A stretch of 64,000 bases of DNA, taken from positions 1 to 64,000 of the forward strand of contig JAILMN010000029.1 of the NCBI GenBank assembly GCA_024692565.1, in the 5' to 3' direction. The notes below the pieces were generated by a model. That model ran no database searches, was not told where the DNA came from, and saw only the letters and a program-made list of their open reading frames with translations. The stretch comes from Paludibacteraceae bacterium. GTDB lineage: Bacteria > Bacteroidota > Bacteroidia > Bacteroidales > Paludibacteraceae. Positions within the stretch are counted from its first letter, which is position 1. Every line of letters begins with the position of its first letter. Position numbers and translations under genes: made by a program. Shown in pieces: positions 41,824-49,817 of the stretch.

Positions 41824-44523
41824 TTATTTTATTTCCTGGCCGGTGAGGGTATATGTCTTCTCCCCACGGAGGATGAGGACTTGGTTGTCACGGATAAGTT
41901 TTTGCGATTTAGTCGCGGCATTGATGTCATCGATGCCTTGCGGAGCCTTTTCTAAGATTACAACATCGCCGTTTTTGATCTCGTACGTGGAGTTGTAGCG
42001 CATAAGATGACCCGTAACGGACACTTTATCGCCAACATGTACCACTTCCGGCACATTGCCCCAGTAACTCTCAAATACTTTGCCTCCATTCTTTGTGTCG
42101 GCCATCCAGAAAATCTGCTGGTTATAGGACACTTTGCCATCAGTATTTGTCACATAACCAATAACGGTATATGTCTCGGATGTAGGCGTATTGTGCTCCA
42201 ATGAAGTGGCAATCTGTACAGCTTGAGCGCAAGAAATCTCTTGTGGATTCTCTGAGCCGCCATTACAATCAACAAGGGTATAAGTACATTTACCAGTCCC
42301 ATTATTGGCAATCTGAATACACGAACTTTCTGTGAGCATAATATCTACAGTCTGATTTGGATCTGTGCTCCAGTCTGAACCATTGACAAATATGATATTA
42401 AGCGGACTTACAGAAGAGGTGTATGAAATCCAATCCCCATCTAATTCTAATGTTGCCCAAGTACCAGTATTCGTGCCAGACCAAGTCCATGCAGAAATAC
42501 CATTAGTCCAATTTGAAGGAACCTTGGCTTTGACTGTTATAGTATTTTGCGGAGCAACGTATCTGGATCCGACACCTACGGCATACCACGCGTCTGTTAC
42601 GGATTTAAGCACATTCTCATCTCCAGGGAATAAGTCTTTCGCAGATTGTATTGCATATTGGCGCGCTTGCGCAAAAGTAGATTGGGGAGGTAAATATGTA
42701 CGGTGCATTCTCCATATAATAGCAAGTGCTTTTGCTATGCCGATAGGAGATACAGAATAACTATGCTGGTTATCATTCACGCCAGTCTTTCCTTCACACA
42801 GAATATAGTACCAATGTGTAAAGATACTATTATTCATATGAACTCCACCTTTATCATTAGAGGTGTTTGACGGATCCAGCCAGTTTTGTCCTCCATAAGT
42901 ATCCGGTTTTGGGCCTTCTGGACCTGCAGCTTTAGGATTTTTCAAATTCCTTATATATGAATACTGGACACCGTTGATTATCATTCTCGCGTCTTTATCG
43001 TAAAGCCAATCCGTTGAGCCATACATATAAACGTCATTCGTAATAGCCATTGCGTCTGAATAACCTTCATTTATAGCTCCCGATTCCCCCTGATATGTCA
43101 ATGTGCCCTTAGGACGATATGTTGTAACTAGATGCGTAAATTCATGCACCACCGTATTCAAACCGACCTCGCTGTTTCCTATCTCATTTCCTATTCCAAA
43201 AAATAAATATGCCGCAGAAGGATCGGAAGGATTTCCTGAAGCATACGCATTATTATAGTATCCGGTCGTAGTGCCGAATATGCTTATCCAGCCAGCATAA
43301 TCCATTTCCGGTTTGATATAATCAGGACCACCCGAATTGTGTAAAAATGCCCTTAGCAAAGATGATTGCCCATCAAAACCAGCTAGACCAAGTACATTGT
43401 TGTAAAAGTCATATGCTTTCTCCAAGCCCCATTGAAGGTCAAAAGCAGGATGACTTTTGGTTATCTCAAACGAACCTTGTGTATTACTTGAAGAGTTACC
43501 CCATGAATACGACCCCAGCGCATTATTACTCAAAGTAATATAATTCCCTTTTGTGTCAGATGTTAAGTCTTCGTCATATATCTCAATTGTAATCCCCCCG
43601 CCAGAAGGAACTCTTATTAACTTTGATATGTAAAACTTAACCGGGAAACTGGTTCTTCCACTCTGCCCACAATCTTGTTTATAGTCTGAAGTAAAAAGAT
43701 AGTTTCCAGAAGCATCTTTTATTCGGATGTATAAATCCGGATAAGTATCTTCTCCCATCACATCCCACCAAGCATTATGTACAGCACTAATAGTAACGGA
43801 AGTTAAGTAATAATCGTCCCAATTAGTAGTGGAATTAGTGTAACCATATCTATCTGATGGATAAGAATCATAGTTCCCCATGTTTGTATAACACGTGCGT
43901 ATATTTTTTGTACTATTACGCAAGCGATACTCTCCATCTACAGTCTCACAGGTAATGTTCTGCGTTCCGTTATATATAGTTGTTACGGAACACGTGGTTG
44001 CACCCTGAACAAGAGGTAAACTCCTAACTATTTCGCCAGTTTCGACATCTACGTATATAATGGCGGTATCTGTAGTAATCTTATACACATCATAAAACAC
44101 ATCACCGTTCGATCTCGTGTCGTGTATGAAAGTACGCTCAGCATTTGTATCATCAGAAACTTTAGCTTTCTTGCAGGCATCTTTAGCAGAAACTCTCGAT
44201 TTTGCAGCCGGCTTGCTTTGAACGGGCATTATATCACCATTTATCAAGGTAACATACCCATTTCGAGAATGAACGTATAAAGCACAATTTTCTACTTTGA
44301 CTCCATTAATATACTGCTGGTAGTCCATGTCACGCATACCAATATTATCAGTCTCATCGAAGAATAGAATGAACTCACTCTCTCCAGTTCCGAACCATTC
44401 ATTGAAATGTGAGACGGCTTCTTCGACGGTAACTTGCTGTCCGTCAAAACTCCTTTCAACAAAATCAGCAAAAGCGAAACTTGCCAACAGCAAACAAATA
44501 AAAAATAGACTTATCCTTTTCAT
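41824..44523 (-). CDS. Secreted M4 (thermolysin-like) metallopeptidase with T9SS sorting tail
   Basis: 899-residue exported protease. A signal peptide (MKRISLFFICLLLASFAFA) and an FTP/PepSY-type propeptide come first (to about residue 190). A C2- or P-domain-like beta module follows (about 238-352: TSVTISAVHNAWWDVMGEDTYPDLYIRIKD). The M4 domain has HEFTH (460-464), the third ligand Glu486 in GAINEGYSD, and His562 in GGVHMNNS. C-terminal are a starch-binding-like module (about 660-735), an OB-fold-like domain (about 763-860), and a short tail, KLIRDNQVLILRGEKTYTLTGQEIK, resembling a type A T9SS sorting signal. The gene is A+T-rich compared with its neighbours. It follows the CsgG-like-fold gene by 11 bases. 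Confidence 0.9.
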   Translation of the reverse strand: MKRISLFFICLLLASFAFADFVERSFDGQQVTVEEAVSHFNEWFGTGESEFILFFDETDNIGMRDMDYQQYINGVKVENCALYVHSRNGYVTLINGDIMPVQSKPAAKSRVSAKDACKKAKVSDDTNAERTFIHDTRSNGDVFYDVYKITTDTAIIYVDVETGEIVRSLPLVQGATTCSVTTIYNGTQNITCETVDGEYRLRNSTKNIRTCYTNMGNYDSYPSDRYGYTNSTTNWDDYYLTSVTISAVHNAWWDVMGEDTYPDLYIRIKDASGNYLFTSDYKQDCGQSGRTSFPVKFYISKLIRVPSGGGITIEIYDEDLTSDTKGNYITLSNNALGSYSWGNSSSNTQGSFEITKSHPAFDLQWGLEKAYDFYNNVLGLAGFDGQSSLLRAFLHNSGGPDYIKPEMDYAGWISIFGTTTGYYNNAYASGNPSDPSAAYLFFGIGNEIGNSEVGLNTVVHEFTHLVTTYRPKGTLTYQGESGAINEGYSDAMAITNDVYMYGSTDWLYDKDARMIINGVQYSYIRNLKNPKAAGPEGPKPDTYGGQNWLDPSNTSNDKGGVHMNNSIFTHWYYILCEGKTGVNDNQHSYSVSPIGIAKALAIIWRMHRTYLPPQSTFAQARQYAIQSAKDLFPGDENVLKSVTDAWYAVGVGSRYVAPQNTITVKAKVPSNWTNGISAWTWSGTNTGTWATLELDGDWISYTSSVSPLNIIFVNGSDWSTDPNQTVDIMLTESSCIQIANNGTGKCTYTLVDCNGGSENPQEISCAQAVQIATSLEHNTPTSETYTVIGYVTNTDGKVSYNQQIFWMADTKNGGKVFESYWGNVPEVVHVGDKVSVTGHLMRYNSTYEIKNGDVVILEKAPQGIDDINAATKSQKLIRDNQVLILRGEKTYTLTGQEIK

Positions 44524-44534
44524 AGTATCAAATA

Positions 44535-45776
44535 TTAGAAACGAATTGTTATTGAACTGCCAATTTTCTGCTTATACACGGTATATTTATACGTGGTGGG
44601 GAAGAGCAGATATCCAGACATCTGCGTTGCTTTTAATTGGCCGTACGATGTTACAGGTGCCTGAAGAGTAGTGACTTTATTGGCCGGAGCAACACCGATC
44701 TTCTTGCCTTCAATTTCGATCATATAAGGATCAGATTTTGAATTGACTACTATTATATTAAACGAAGTGAATAGGTCGACTATATCTTGTATGCCCTGTG
44801 CTAATTTCTCTGAACTCTCTTTCGTTTTGAGTTCTTGGAGTTTGGTAACAGATTTATCTTCGAACTGATAATAGTTAGCCATACCGTAAGGCTTTAATGT
44901 TATCTGCTCCCATTTCCAACCGTTTTCGACTCCTTCGGTTATACCGATATTTACAACATCATCCGCTAATTTAGTAAATGTAACGATAAATGTAGTAATA
45001 CCAGCGGCTTTCTTTGCAGGAGAGGATGAAGAAGTTCCGACACCTTCTACGCGAACAACAGGGTGCTTTATTCCCGTGTTATCAAGCAAATATCCTTTCG
45101 TTGAGAAGCTGAGTGTACTCTCTTTAGTATTGACGAATTTAAATGTAGCAACCGCATAAGCACCAGTGTTATCAATGCTGATAAGATCGCAATATGTGTC
45201 GTTTTGTTTTCCAACGGTTGAATAGTCCTTTGTATAGGTAATTTCTGCTTCTTGTATTTGTTCTTCTTGGATTTCTTCAGACACTTTCTTTTGGGGCTCT
45301 TCGATAGGCTCTGCTTTTACAGGAATCAGTTTCTGCGTTAGTTTTTCGGAAACAGCAACCATTTCGTCAAGGTCTTGTAAGGCAGAGATTTCACGACAGG
45401 TTGCTAATACTGAAGCGTTATCCACATCAACCATTCGAGCTTGGATATAGAATTTGTTTTGGTATGGCGTAATATTGGCTATACAAACTTGCTGCGCGCC
45501 AAACTTTTGGCCGAGTTGTTGAACCTGGCTGTCATCTATATTGCCGGAAACCTGTTCGCTCTGTTCTTGTTTGAGAATATTCAAGAAATCTGCCGAACGG
45601 TCAACAGCGGTAAATTTTTGATTAGCAGAGATGGCAGTGACTAATTCATTACCAAGAATCTGTTTCACAGTTCCGTCCACTTCGCTCGCTCCATTCACAT
45701 AAACGGCAACTTTCGTCTGTGCGCTTGCGCATAATGTGGCAAAAAATAAGGCGATTAAAAGAAAGATTTTTCTCAT
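44535..45776 (-). CDS. Secreted CsgG/LpoB-like-fold protein, unknown function
   Basis: 413-residue exported protein (signal peptide MRKIFLLIALFFATLCASA). The domain at about residues 20-150 (TKVAVYVNGASEVDGTVKQILGNELVTAISANQKFTAVDRSADFLNILKQE, then IANITPYQNKFYIQARMVDVDNASVLATCREISAL) has the order of the CsgG/LpoB/TolB-N type fold. A Glu/Gln-rich linker follows. The middle domain (about 185-290) may be Ig-like. The C-terminus (SFNIIVVNSKSDPYMIEIEGKKIGVAPANKVTTLQAPVTSYGQLKATQMSGYLLFPTTYKYTV) parallels that of the 53118 gene product, so the two are distant paralogs. It is the first gene of the operon, behind the structured leader RNA. Confidence 0.7.
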   Translation of the reverse strand: MRKIFLLIALFFATLCASAQTKVAVYVNGASEVDGTVKQILGNELVTAISANQKFTAVDRSADFLNILKQEQSEQVSGNIDDSQVQQLGQKFGAQQVCIANITPYQNKFYIQARMVDVDNASVLATCREISALQDLDEMVAVSEKLTQKLIPVKAEPIEEPQKKVSEEIQEEQIQEAEITYTKDYSTVGKQNDTYCDLISIDNTGAYAVATFKFVNTKESTLSFSTKGYLLDNTGIKHPVVRVEGVGTSSSSPAKKAAGITTFIVTFTKLADDVVNIGITEGVENGWKWEQITLKPYGMANYYQFEDKSVTKLQELKTKESSEKLAQGIQDIVDLFTSFNIIVVNSKSDPYMIEIEGKKIGVAPANKVTTLQAPVTSYGQLKATQMSGYLLFPTTYKYTVYKQKIGSSITIRF

Positions 45777-45806
45777 GGTTATAATTTGTTAAACAGTACA
45801 AAATTA

Positions 45807-45820
45807 AAAGCGTGCGCTTT
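45807..45820 (-). terminator. Terminator-like hairpin at the end of leader copy B
   Basis: On the minus strand AAAGC-GCAC-GCTTT is a 5-bp stem with a 4-base loop, followed by TTAATTTTG and, about 30 bases on, the start codon. Copy A has the same hairpin at 53086-53099. It may be an attenuator or part of a structure that controls translation. Confidence 0.45.
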
Positions 45821-45833
45821 CGTTCACTATATC

Positions 45834-46006
45834 TGATCTTTTGAGGTTCTGGACAACCTTAACTACTCAAATATATGCACGGAAACTCACGCTAACACGT
45901 GAGCGTGCATAAACCATGCTTGAGTAGTTGTGATTTTTGAAAGTGTCCAGTTTTCAAAAGATCAAGTTTGGCTTATTACGCTATTCTTTTGGCGCTCACT
46001 TGCGCC
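45834..46006 (-). promoter_or_regulatory. Structured leader RNA, copy B
   Basis: Minus strand, 5' to 3': hairpin GGCGC-AAGTGA-GCGCC (45991-46006), conserved GCGTAATAAGCC, outer stem TTGATCTTTTGA (45954-45965) with TCAAAAGATCA (45834-45844), stem CTGGAC/GTCCAG (the 3' arm reads TTGTCCAGAA), stem AACTACTCAA/TTGAGTAGTT, stem TTTATGCACG/CGTGCATATA (one mismatch), and terminal hairpin CTCACG-TGTTAG-CGTGAG. Copy A at 52898-53072 folds the same way with different but still paired bases at several positions. It lies between promoter 46058-46100 and the CsgG-like-fold gene, about 58 bases before its start. The function is unknown. Confidence 0.78.
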
Positions 46007-46057
46007 TATGTACTCACTTTTTTTACACTGTTGAGCCCAGCGGTATTGGTTCAAAAA

Positions 46058-46100
46058 CCTTTGCGGCTGCAAAGGTACAACAAAAAAATGACACATGCAA
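46058..46100 (-). promoter_or_regulatory. Promoter of the leader B operon with inverted repeat
   Basis: Minus strand: TTTGCATGTGTCA (-33 at 46098-46100), a T tract, GTTG, TACCTTTG (-7 at 46070-46077), with 20 bases between. CCTTTGC and GCAAAGG (46058-46075) form the inverted repeat over the start site. The transcript would have a leader of nearly 290 bases. Confidence 0.8.
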
Positions 46101-46159
46101 ATATTTGTGCCATTTTCTTTGTTTAATCTGCGTTTTGCATGCAGATTTATTATTTTGTA

Positions 46160-46741
46160 TCATAATTGACCTGCTTCGACAAGATTGATCACACGTTCGG
46201 TGATGCGGTCTTTGTCATTCGCGTCATACTCTTCCTTCAGGTCGTTCTTGAATAGTTTGGCGACGAACTGCCAGAAATTGGCGGTCGCTTTGCCTTTATA
46301 CTGCTTGATCAGTTCATAACTCGTTCGATCGGTTTCGCGGTCAATCAGTTTCATCAGCATCATACCTTGACTCGCGTACATGCCGCGGAAGTCTTTCTCG
46401 TATTTCTTATATAGTTGTCGTTCAAACTTACGCCACCATTTCTTGCGGCTTTTCTTGTCCGGCAATTTTGCCAATTCCTCATCGGCATACGCCATATCCT
46501 GGTTGATACGTTTGGCATATGGAAGGCATTTCTTCACGTCTCGCACCGTGCGCCAATAGAATTTCTCCTGACGCTTGTTCTTGAATTTAAGCGGCGGATA
46601 GACCCAGATCTCATGCAACCACGCCAGATAAACCGTATCGCCGTCTTCGATACGAATCATACACGAATCCATGTACTGCTGCGCAGCGAACACCTGCGTG
46701 CTCACTGCCAACACAAGGAATATGTGCAGTAGTCGTTTCAC
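46160..46741 (-). CDS. DUF4294 family protein
   Basis: 193-residue protein of the Bacteroidota-specific DUF4294 family, function unknown. Signal peptide MKRLLHIFLVLAVSTQVFA, then the family core: IRIEDGDTVYLAWLHEIWVYPPLKFKNKRQEKFYWRTVRDVKKCLPYAKRIN, followed by a Lys-rich helical region (KKSRKKWWRKFERQLYKKYEKDFRGMYASQGMMLMKLIDRETDRTSYELIKQYKG). It overlaps the upstream rhomboid gene by 4 bases, so the two are coupled. Confidence 0.85.
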   Translation of the reverse strand: MKRLLHIFLVLAVSTQVFAAQQYMDSCMIRIEDGDTVYLAWLHEIWVYPPLKFKNKRQEKFYWRTVRDVKKCLPYAKRINQDMAYADEELAKLPDKKSRKKWWRKFERQLYKKYEKDFRGMYASQGMMLMKLIDRETDRTSYELIKQYKGKATANFWQFVAKLFKNDLKEEYDANDKDRITERVINLVEAGQL

Positions 46742-47496
46742 ACTCGTTTTTGATAGTGATAGTCTTTGAATCGGTCGTCGGTGCTGTTCAGACGCTCATG
46801 GCGGCGACTTTGAATCTTATCCCATAGATCGAAGATCCGCGGTTCCCGCCAATTGATATGACGCCAGTACAGAATCAGCAACCATCCGAAAAGCATACCG
46901 CCCAAATGCGCGAAATGCGCCACGTTATCTGCCGTCAGACCGGCTACTGTTCCCAGACCTGCAAAAAGCTCAATGAGCGCATATATAATAACGAACACGC
47001 GCGCACGTACGGGTATAGGGATGAAAAGGATGTACATCGGCACGTCGGGATACAACCATCCGAAAGCGAACAAAATACCGAATACGGCTCCGGAAGCACC
47101 GATCGTATTCAGCATAACGGCATACTGCGCCAGTGCGGCAGCGCTGTATTGGCTACTCATGTTCGTCAGCATCAACGACCACACAGCTTCCTGGATTGCT
47201 GCTGCACCCAAACCGCACACCAGATAATAAATGATGAAACGACGGGCACCCCATTCACGTTCAATCACCGGCGCGAACATCCAAACCGCGAACATGTTAA
47301 AAAAGATGTGGCTGAAGTTGGCATGAAGGAACATGTACGTGATCGGTTGCCAGAAATGAAACGAGGGTGCACTTAGAAAATGCAATCCGCACAATCCATT
47401 TACATCAATCCCGAAACGCTGCAAATACATTGCAAGCAAAAAAACTACAAAATTGGCTATCAGCAGATAGCGAGTCACTGTTGGTAAATTTCTCAT
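46738..47496 (-). CDS. Rhomboid family intramembrane serine protease
   Basis: 252-residue membrane protease with six or so membrane segments. The catalytic dyad is Ser135 in GASGAVFG and His197 in AHLGGMLFG, the latter matching the A-H-x-x-G-x-x-x-G rhomboid pattern. The loop-1 region carries YMFLHANFSHIFFNMFAVWMF, with the conserved H-x-x-x-x-H/N-x-x, and EWGARRFIIYYLVCGLGA. Natural substrates are unknown. A TAATTTTG box lies 9 bases upstream. Confidence 0.92.
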   Translation of the reverse strand: MRNLPTVTRYLLIANFVVFLLAMYLQRFGIDVNGLCGLHFLSAPSFHFWQPITYMFLHANFSHIFFNMFAVWMFAPVIEREWGARRFIIYYLVCGLGAAAIQEAVWSLMLTNMSSQYSAAALAQYAVMLNTIGASGAVFGILFAFGWLYPDVPMYILFIPIPVRARVFVIIYALIELFAGLGTVAGLTADNVAHFAHLGGMLFGWLLILYWRHINWREPRIFDLWDKIQSRRHERLNSTDDRFKDYHYQKRV

Positions 47497-47504
47497 ATCG
47501 GCCG

Positions 47505-47512
47505 CAAAATTA
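47505..47512 (-). promoter_or_regulatory. -7 promoter box of the rhomboid-DUF4294 operon
   Basis: Minus strand GCAGTAATTTTGCGGCC contains TAATTTTG just before the rhomboid start. No -33 TTG at the usual 20-base spacing is seen, only A/T-rich sequence. Confidence 0.55.
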
Positions 47513-47606
47513 CTGCTTTTTTATGAAAAAAAGGTACAAAAAACGCGCCAAAATGCGAAAAAAGTGATTTTTTTTCAAAAAAATGCATTTTTTTTTGCTT
47601 TTTTCT

Positions 47607-47636
47607 TTGGTAATTCAAGAAAATGTTGTAACTTTG
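47607..47636 (+). promoter_or_regulatory. Promoter of the HU gene
   Basis: TTTGG (-33 TTG at 47607-47609) and TAACTTTGCGG (-7 at 47629-47636), with 19 bases between, lying behind a very A/T-rich tract. It gives a leader of about 57 bases. Confidence 0.7.
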
Positions 47637-47699
47637 CGGTCGTATTCCAAAAAGGAAACCAATAGTTCACATTATTAATAACCCCAAAAACATTAAGTT

Positions 47700-47963
47700 A
47701 TGAACAAATCAGAACTCGTAAAAGCAGCAGCAGCTAAGGCTGAAGTATCTGCAGCATTGGCAGCAAAAGTTCTCGACGCAGCTATTGAGGCAGCAGTAGA
47801 GGCAGTTAAGAAAGGCGAAGGCGTACAGCTCATCGGTGTAGCTTCTATCGCTGTTAAGCAACAAGCAGCTCGCAAGGCTAAAAACCCGCGTACAGGTGCC
47901 GTTATCAACGTTCCTGCTCGCAAGGTTGTTCGCATCAAACCGGGTGCTAAATTTGCTCTCTAA
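47700..47963 (+). CDS. HU family DNA-binding protein
   Basis: 87-residue histone-like nucleoid protein. MNKSELVKAAAAKAEVSAALAAKVLDAAIEAAVEAVKKGEGVQLIGVASIAVKQ forms the helical dimerisation core, here very Ala-rich. The arm with AARKAKNPRTGAVINVPARKVVRIKPGAKF carries the R-x-x-R/K-N-P-x-T-G motif and intercalating Pro. It is monocistronic: a promoter precedes and a strong terminator follows. Confidence 0.95.
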   Translation: MNKSELVKAAAAKAEVSAALAAKVLDAAIEAAVEAVKKGEGVQLIGVASIAVKQQAARKAKNPRTGAVINVPARKVVRIKPGAKFAL

Positions 47964-47982
47964 TCAGGCAATGTAGCTTCAT

Positions 47983-48012
47983 AAACGAGTTGCCCTCTGT
48001 GGCAACTCGTTT
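47983..48012 (+). terminator. Intrinsic terminator after the HU gene
   Basis: AAACGAGTTGCC (47983-47994) pairs with GGCAACTCGTTT (48001-48012) around a CTCTGT loop and is followed by TTG. The perfect 12-bp stem lies 20 bases after the stop. adk starts 26 bases further on and so depends on read-through or a promoter I do not see. Confidence 0.85.
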
Positions 48013-48037
48013 TGTGTCTGTTTTGGAAAAATTAACT

Positions 48038-48616
48038 ATGGTCAATATTATTTTATCCGGAGCACCGGGCAGCGGTAAAGGAACCCAATCCGACCTCATC
48101 GTGCGCGAATACGGTCTGCAGCATATCTCTACAGGCGATGTATTGCGTGCGGAAATAGCTACCGGTAGCGAACTCGGCAAACAGATCGATGCCTTGATAT
48201 CCAAAGGAAATCTGGTGCCCGATGATATCATGTACGGCGTGATTGAGAATTATATCTCGAATCTGCCTGCGGATTGCAAAGGAACGATCTTCGACGGTTA
48301 TCCTCGCACCGTGGCGCAAGCGATGTCCCTGACCGAGTTGCTCAAGAAATATCAAATGGAGGCCATCATGATCGACCTCCTCGTAGATGAACAGTTGCTC
48401 ATTCAGCGCCTCATCGAACGCGGTAAAATAAGCGGACGTGCGGACGATAACCTCAATACCATTCGTCACCGCATCGCCGTTTATCACAACCAAACGGAAC
48501 CTATCACCCACTATTACCTGCATCAGGGTAACTATTTTGCTGTGAACGGCAATCACCCGATGGAGGATGTCTTCATTCAGGTGAAGCGTATCATTGACCG
48601 CGAAGGCCACAAGTAA
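48038..48616 (+). CDS. adk: Adenylate kinase
   Basis: 192-residue phosphotransferase balancing ATP, ADP and AMP. The P-loop is GAPGSGKGTQ (about residues 8-17). HISTGDVLRAEIATGSELGKQI is the AMP-binding region. DGYPRTVAQAMSL follows. The LID is short (RGKISGRADDNLNTIRHRIAVY) and lacks zinc cysteines, as in other Bacteroidota. The ATG at 48038 fits the family start; the longer frame begins inside the terminator. Confidence 0.95.
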   Translation: MVNIILSGAPGSGKGTQSDLIVREYGLQHISTGDVLRAEIATGSELGKQIDALISKGNLVPDDIMYGVIENYISNLPADCKGTIFDGYPRTVAQAMSLTELLKKYQMEAIMIDLLVDEQLLIQRLIERGKISGRADDNLNTIRHRIAVYHNQTEPITHYYLHQGNYFAVNGNHPMEDVFIQVKRIIDREGHK

Positions 48617-48637
48617 ATCATTAATTGTCAATCTTTT

Positions 48638-49804
48638 ATGGCTGCGAACTTTATCGATTACGTAAAAATCTACTGCCGCTCCGGAAAGGGCGGCGCGGGT
48701 TGTATGCACCTGCACCGAGCCAAATATCTGCCGAAAGGCGGACCTGACGGCGGTGACGGAGGTAAAGGCGGATCGATCATCTTACGCGGCAACCGCAACC
48801 TCTGGACGTTGCTGCACCTCAAGTACCAGAAGCATATCATGGCTACCGACGGAGGCAAAGGCGGACAGAGTCGTTCGTTCGGAAAAGACGGCGAAGACAA
48901 AATCATCGAAGTGCCGTGTGGCACCGTGGTCTATGACGGCGAAACGGGTGAGTTCATCTGCGAAGTGAAGAATCACGATGAACGCGTTGTGCTGCTCAAA
49001 GGCGGTCGGGGAGGACTCGGTAACTGGCATTTCCGCACGGCTACCAACCAAGCACCGCGTTATGCGCAACCGGGTGAGCCCGCACAGGAACGCACCGTCA
49101 TCATGCAACTCAAAGTGCTCGCAGATGTAGGTCTTGTCGGATTCCCCAATGCCGGCAAATCAACGCTCCTCAGCGTTGTATCGGCTGCAAAACCAGAGAT
49201 TGCCGACTATCCGTTCACTACCCTCACGCCTCAATTAGGCATCGTCTCCTATCGCGACGGACGCTCGTTCTGCATGGCGGATATACCCGGTATTATCGAG
49301 GGAGCGAGCGAAGGTAAAGGTCTGGGACTCAGGTTCTTGCGGCATATCGAACGCAATGCAGTATTGCTCTTCATGGTACCCGCTACCAGCGAAAATATCG
49401 TCAAGGAATACAAGATTCTGTTGCACGAATTGGAGCAATACAACCCCGAACTGCTTACCAAAGCGCGCATTCTCGCCATCAGCAAATGCGATGCGGTGAC
49501 AGACAAAGAATTGAATAAAATCAAAGCGTCCAAGACGCTTGCCAAACTGGATATCCCGATCGTCTTCATCTCTTCGGTTGCAGGACAAGGTATCGATGAA
49601 CTCAAAGATGCCCTTTGGACGGAATTGAACAAAGAGCAGAATCAAGTTATCGAGATATCACACGCACCGATAGATATCACGCTCGTGGAGCGTGAAGAAC
49701 CGGAGGCGAAGGAAGAATCGGAAGAAGAAGGCACGATCTACCTCAATGAGGTAGAAGAAGAGTGGGATCTCGATAAATACAAAGGTATCGGCTGGGATAA
49801 CTGA
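48638..49804 (+). CDS. obgE: GTPase ObgE
   Basis: 388-residue ribosome-associated GTPase of the Obg family. The glycine-rich Obg domain (residues 1-158: [41 protein letters not shown]) precedes the G domain with G1 [10 protein letters not shown]2 PFTTLTPQ, G3 DIPGIIEGA and G4-like SKCD. The C-terminal extension is acidic ([26 protein letters not shown]). It sits 21 bases after adk, a common order in Bacteroidota, and 13 bases before the ClC channel. Confidence 0.96.
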   Translation: MAANFIDYVKIYCRSGKGGAGCMHLHRAKYLPKGGPDGGDGGKGGSIILRGNRNLWTLLHLKYQKHIMATDGGKGGQSRSFGKDGEDKIIEVPCGTVVYDGETGEFICEVKNHDERVVLLKGGRGGLGNWHFRTATNQAPRYAQPGEPAQERTVIMQLKVLADVGLVGFPNAGKSTLLSVVSAAKPEIADYPFTTLTPQLGIVSYRDGRSFCMADIPGIIEGASEGKGLGLRFLRHIERNAVLLFMVPATSENIVKEYKILLHELEQYNPELLTKARILAISKCDAVTDKELNKIKASKTLAKLDIPIVFISSVAGQGIDELKDALWTELNKEQNQVIEISHAPIDITLVEREEPEAKEESEEEGTIYLNEVEEEWDLDKYKGIGWDN

Positions 49805-49817
49805 TAAAGGACTACTG

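Noticed and set aside
41646..41846. 66-codon open frame on the plus strand
   Set aside because: It crosses short repeats and both hairpins downstream of the M4 gene and overlaps that gene's end; no protein-like features.
45834..46006. Reading the two leader RNAs as a miniature transposon (MITE)
   Set aside because: Both copies sit in the same place relative to paralogous genes, differ mainly by paired changes, and show no target-site duplication I can see. Kept only as an alternative.
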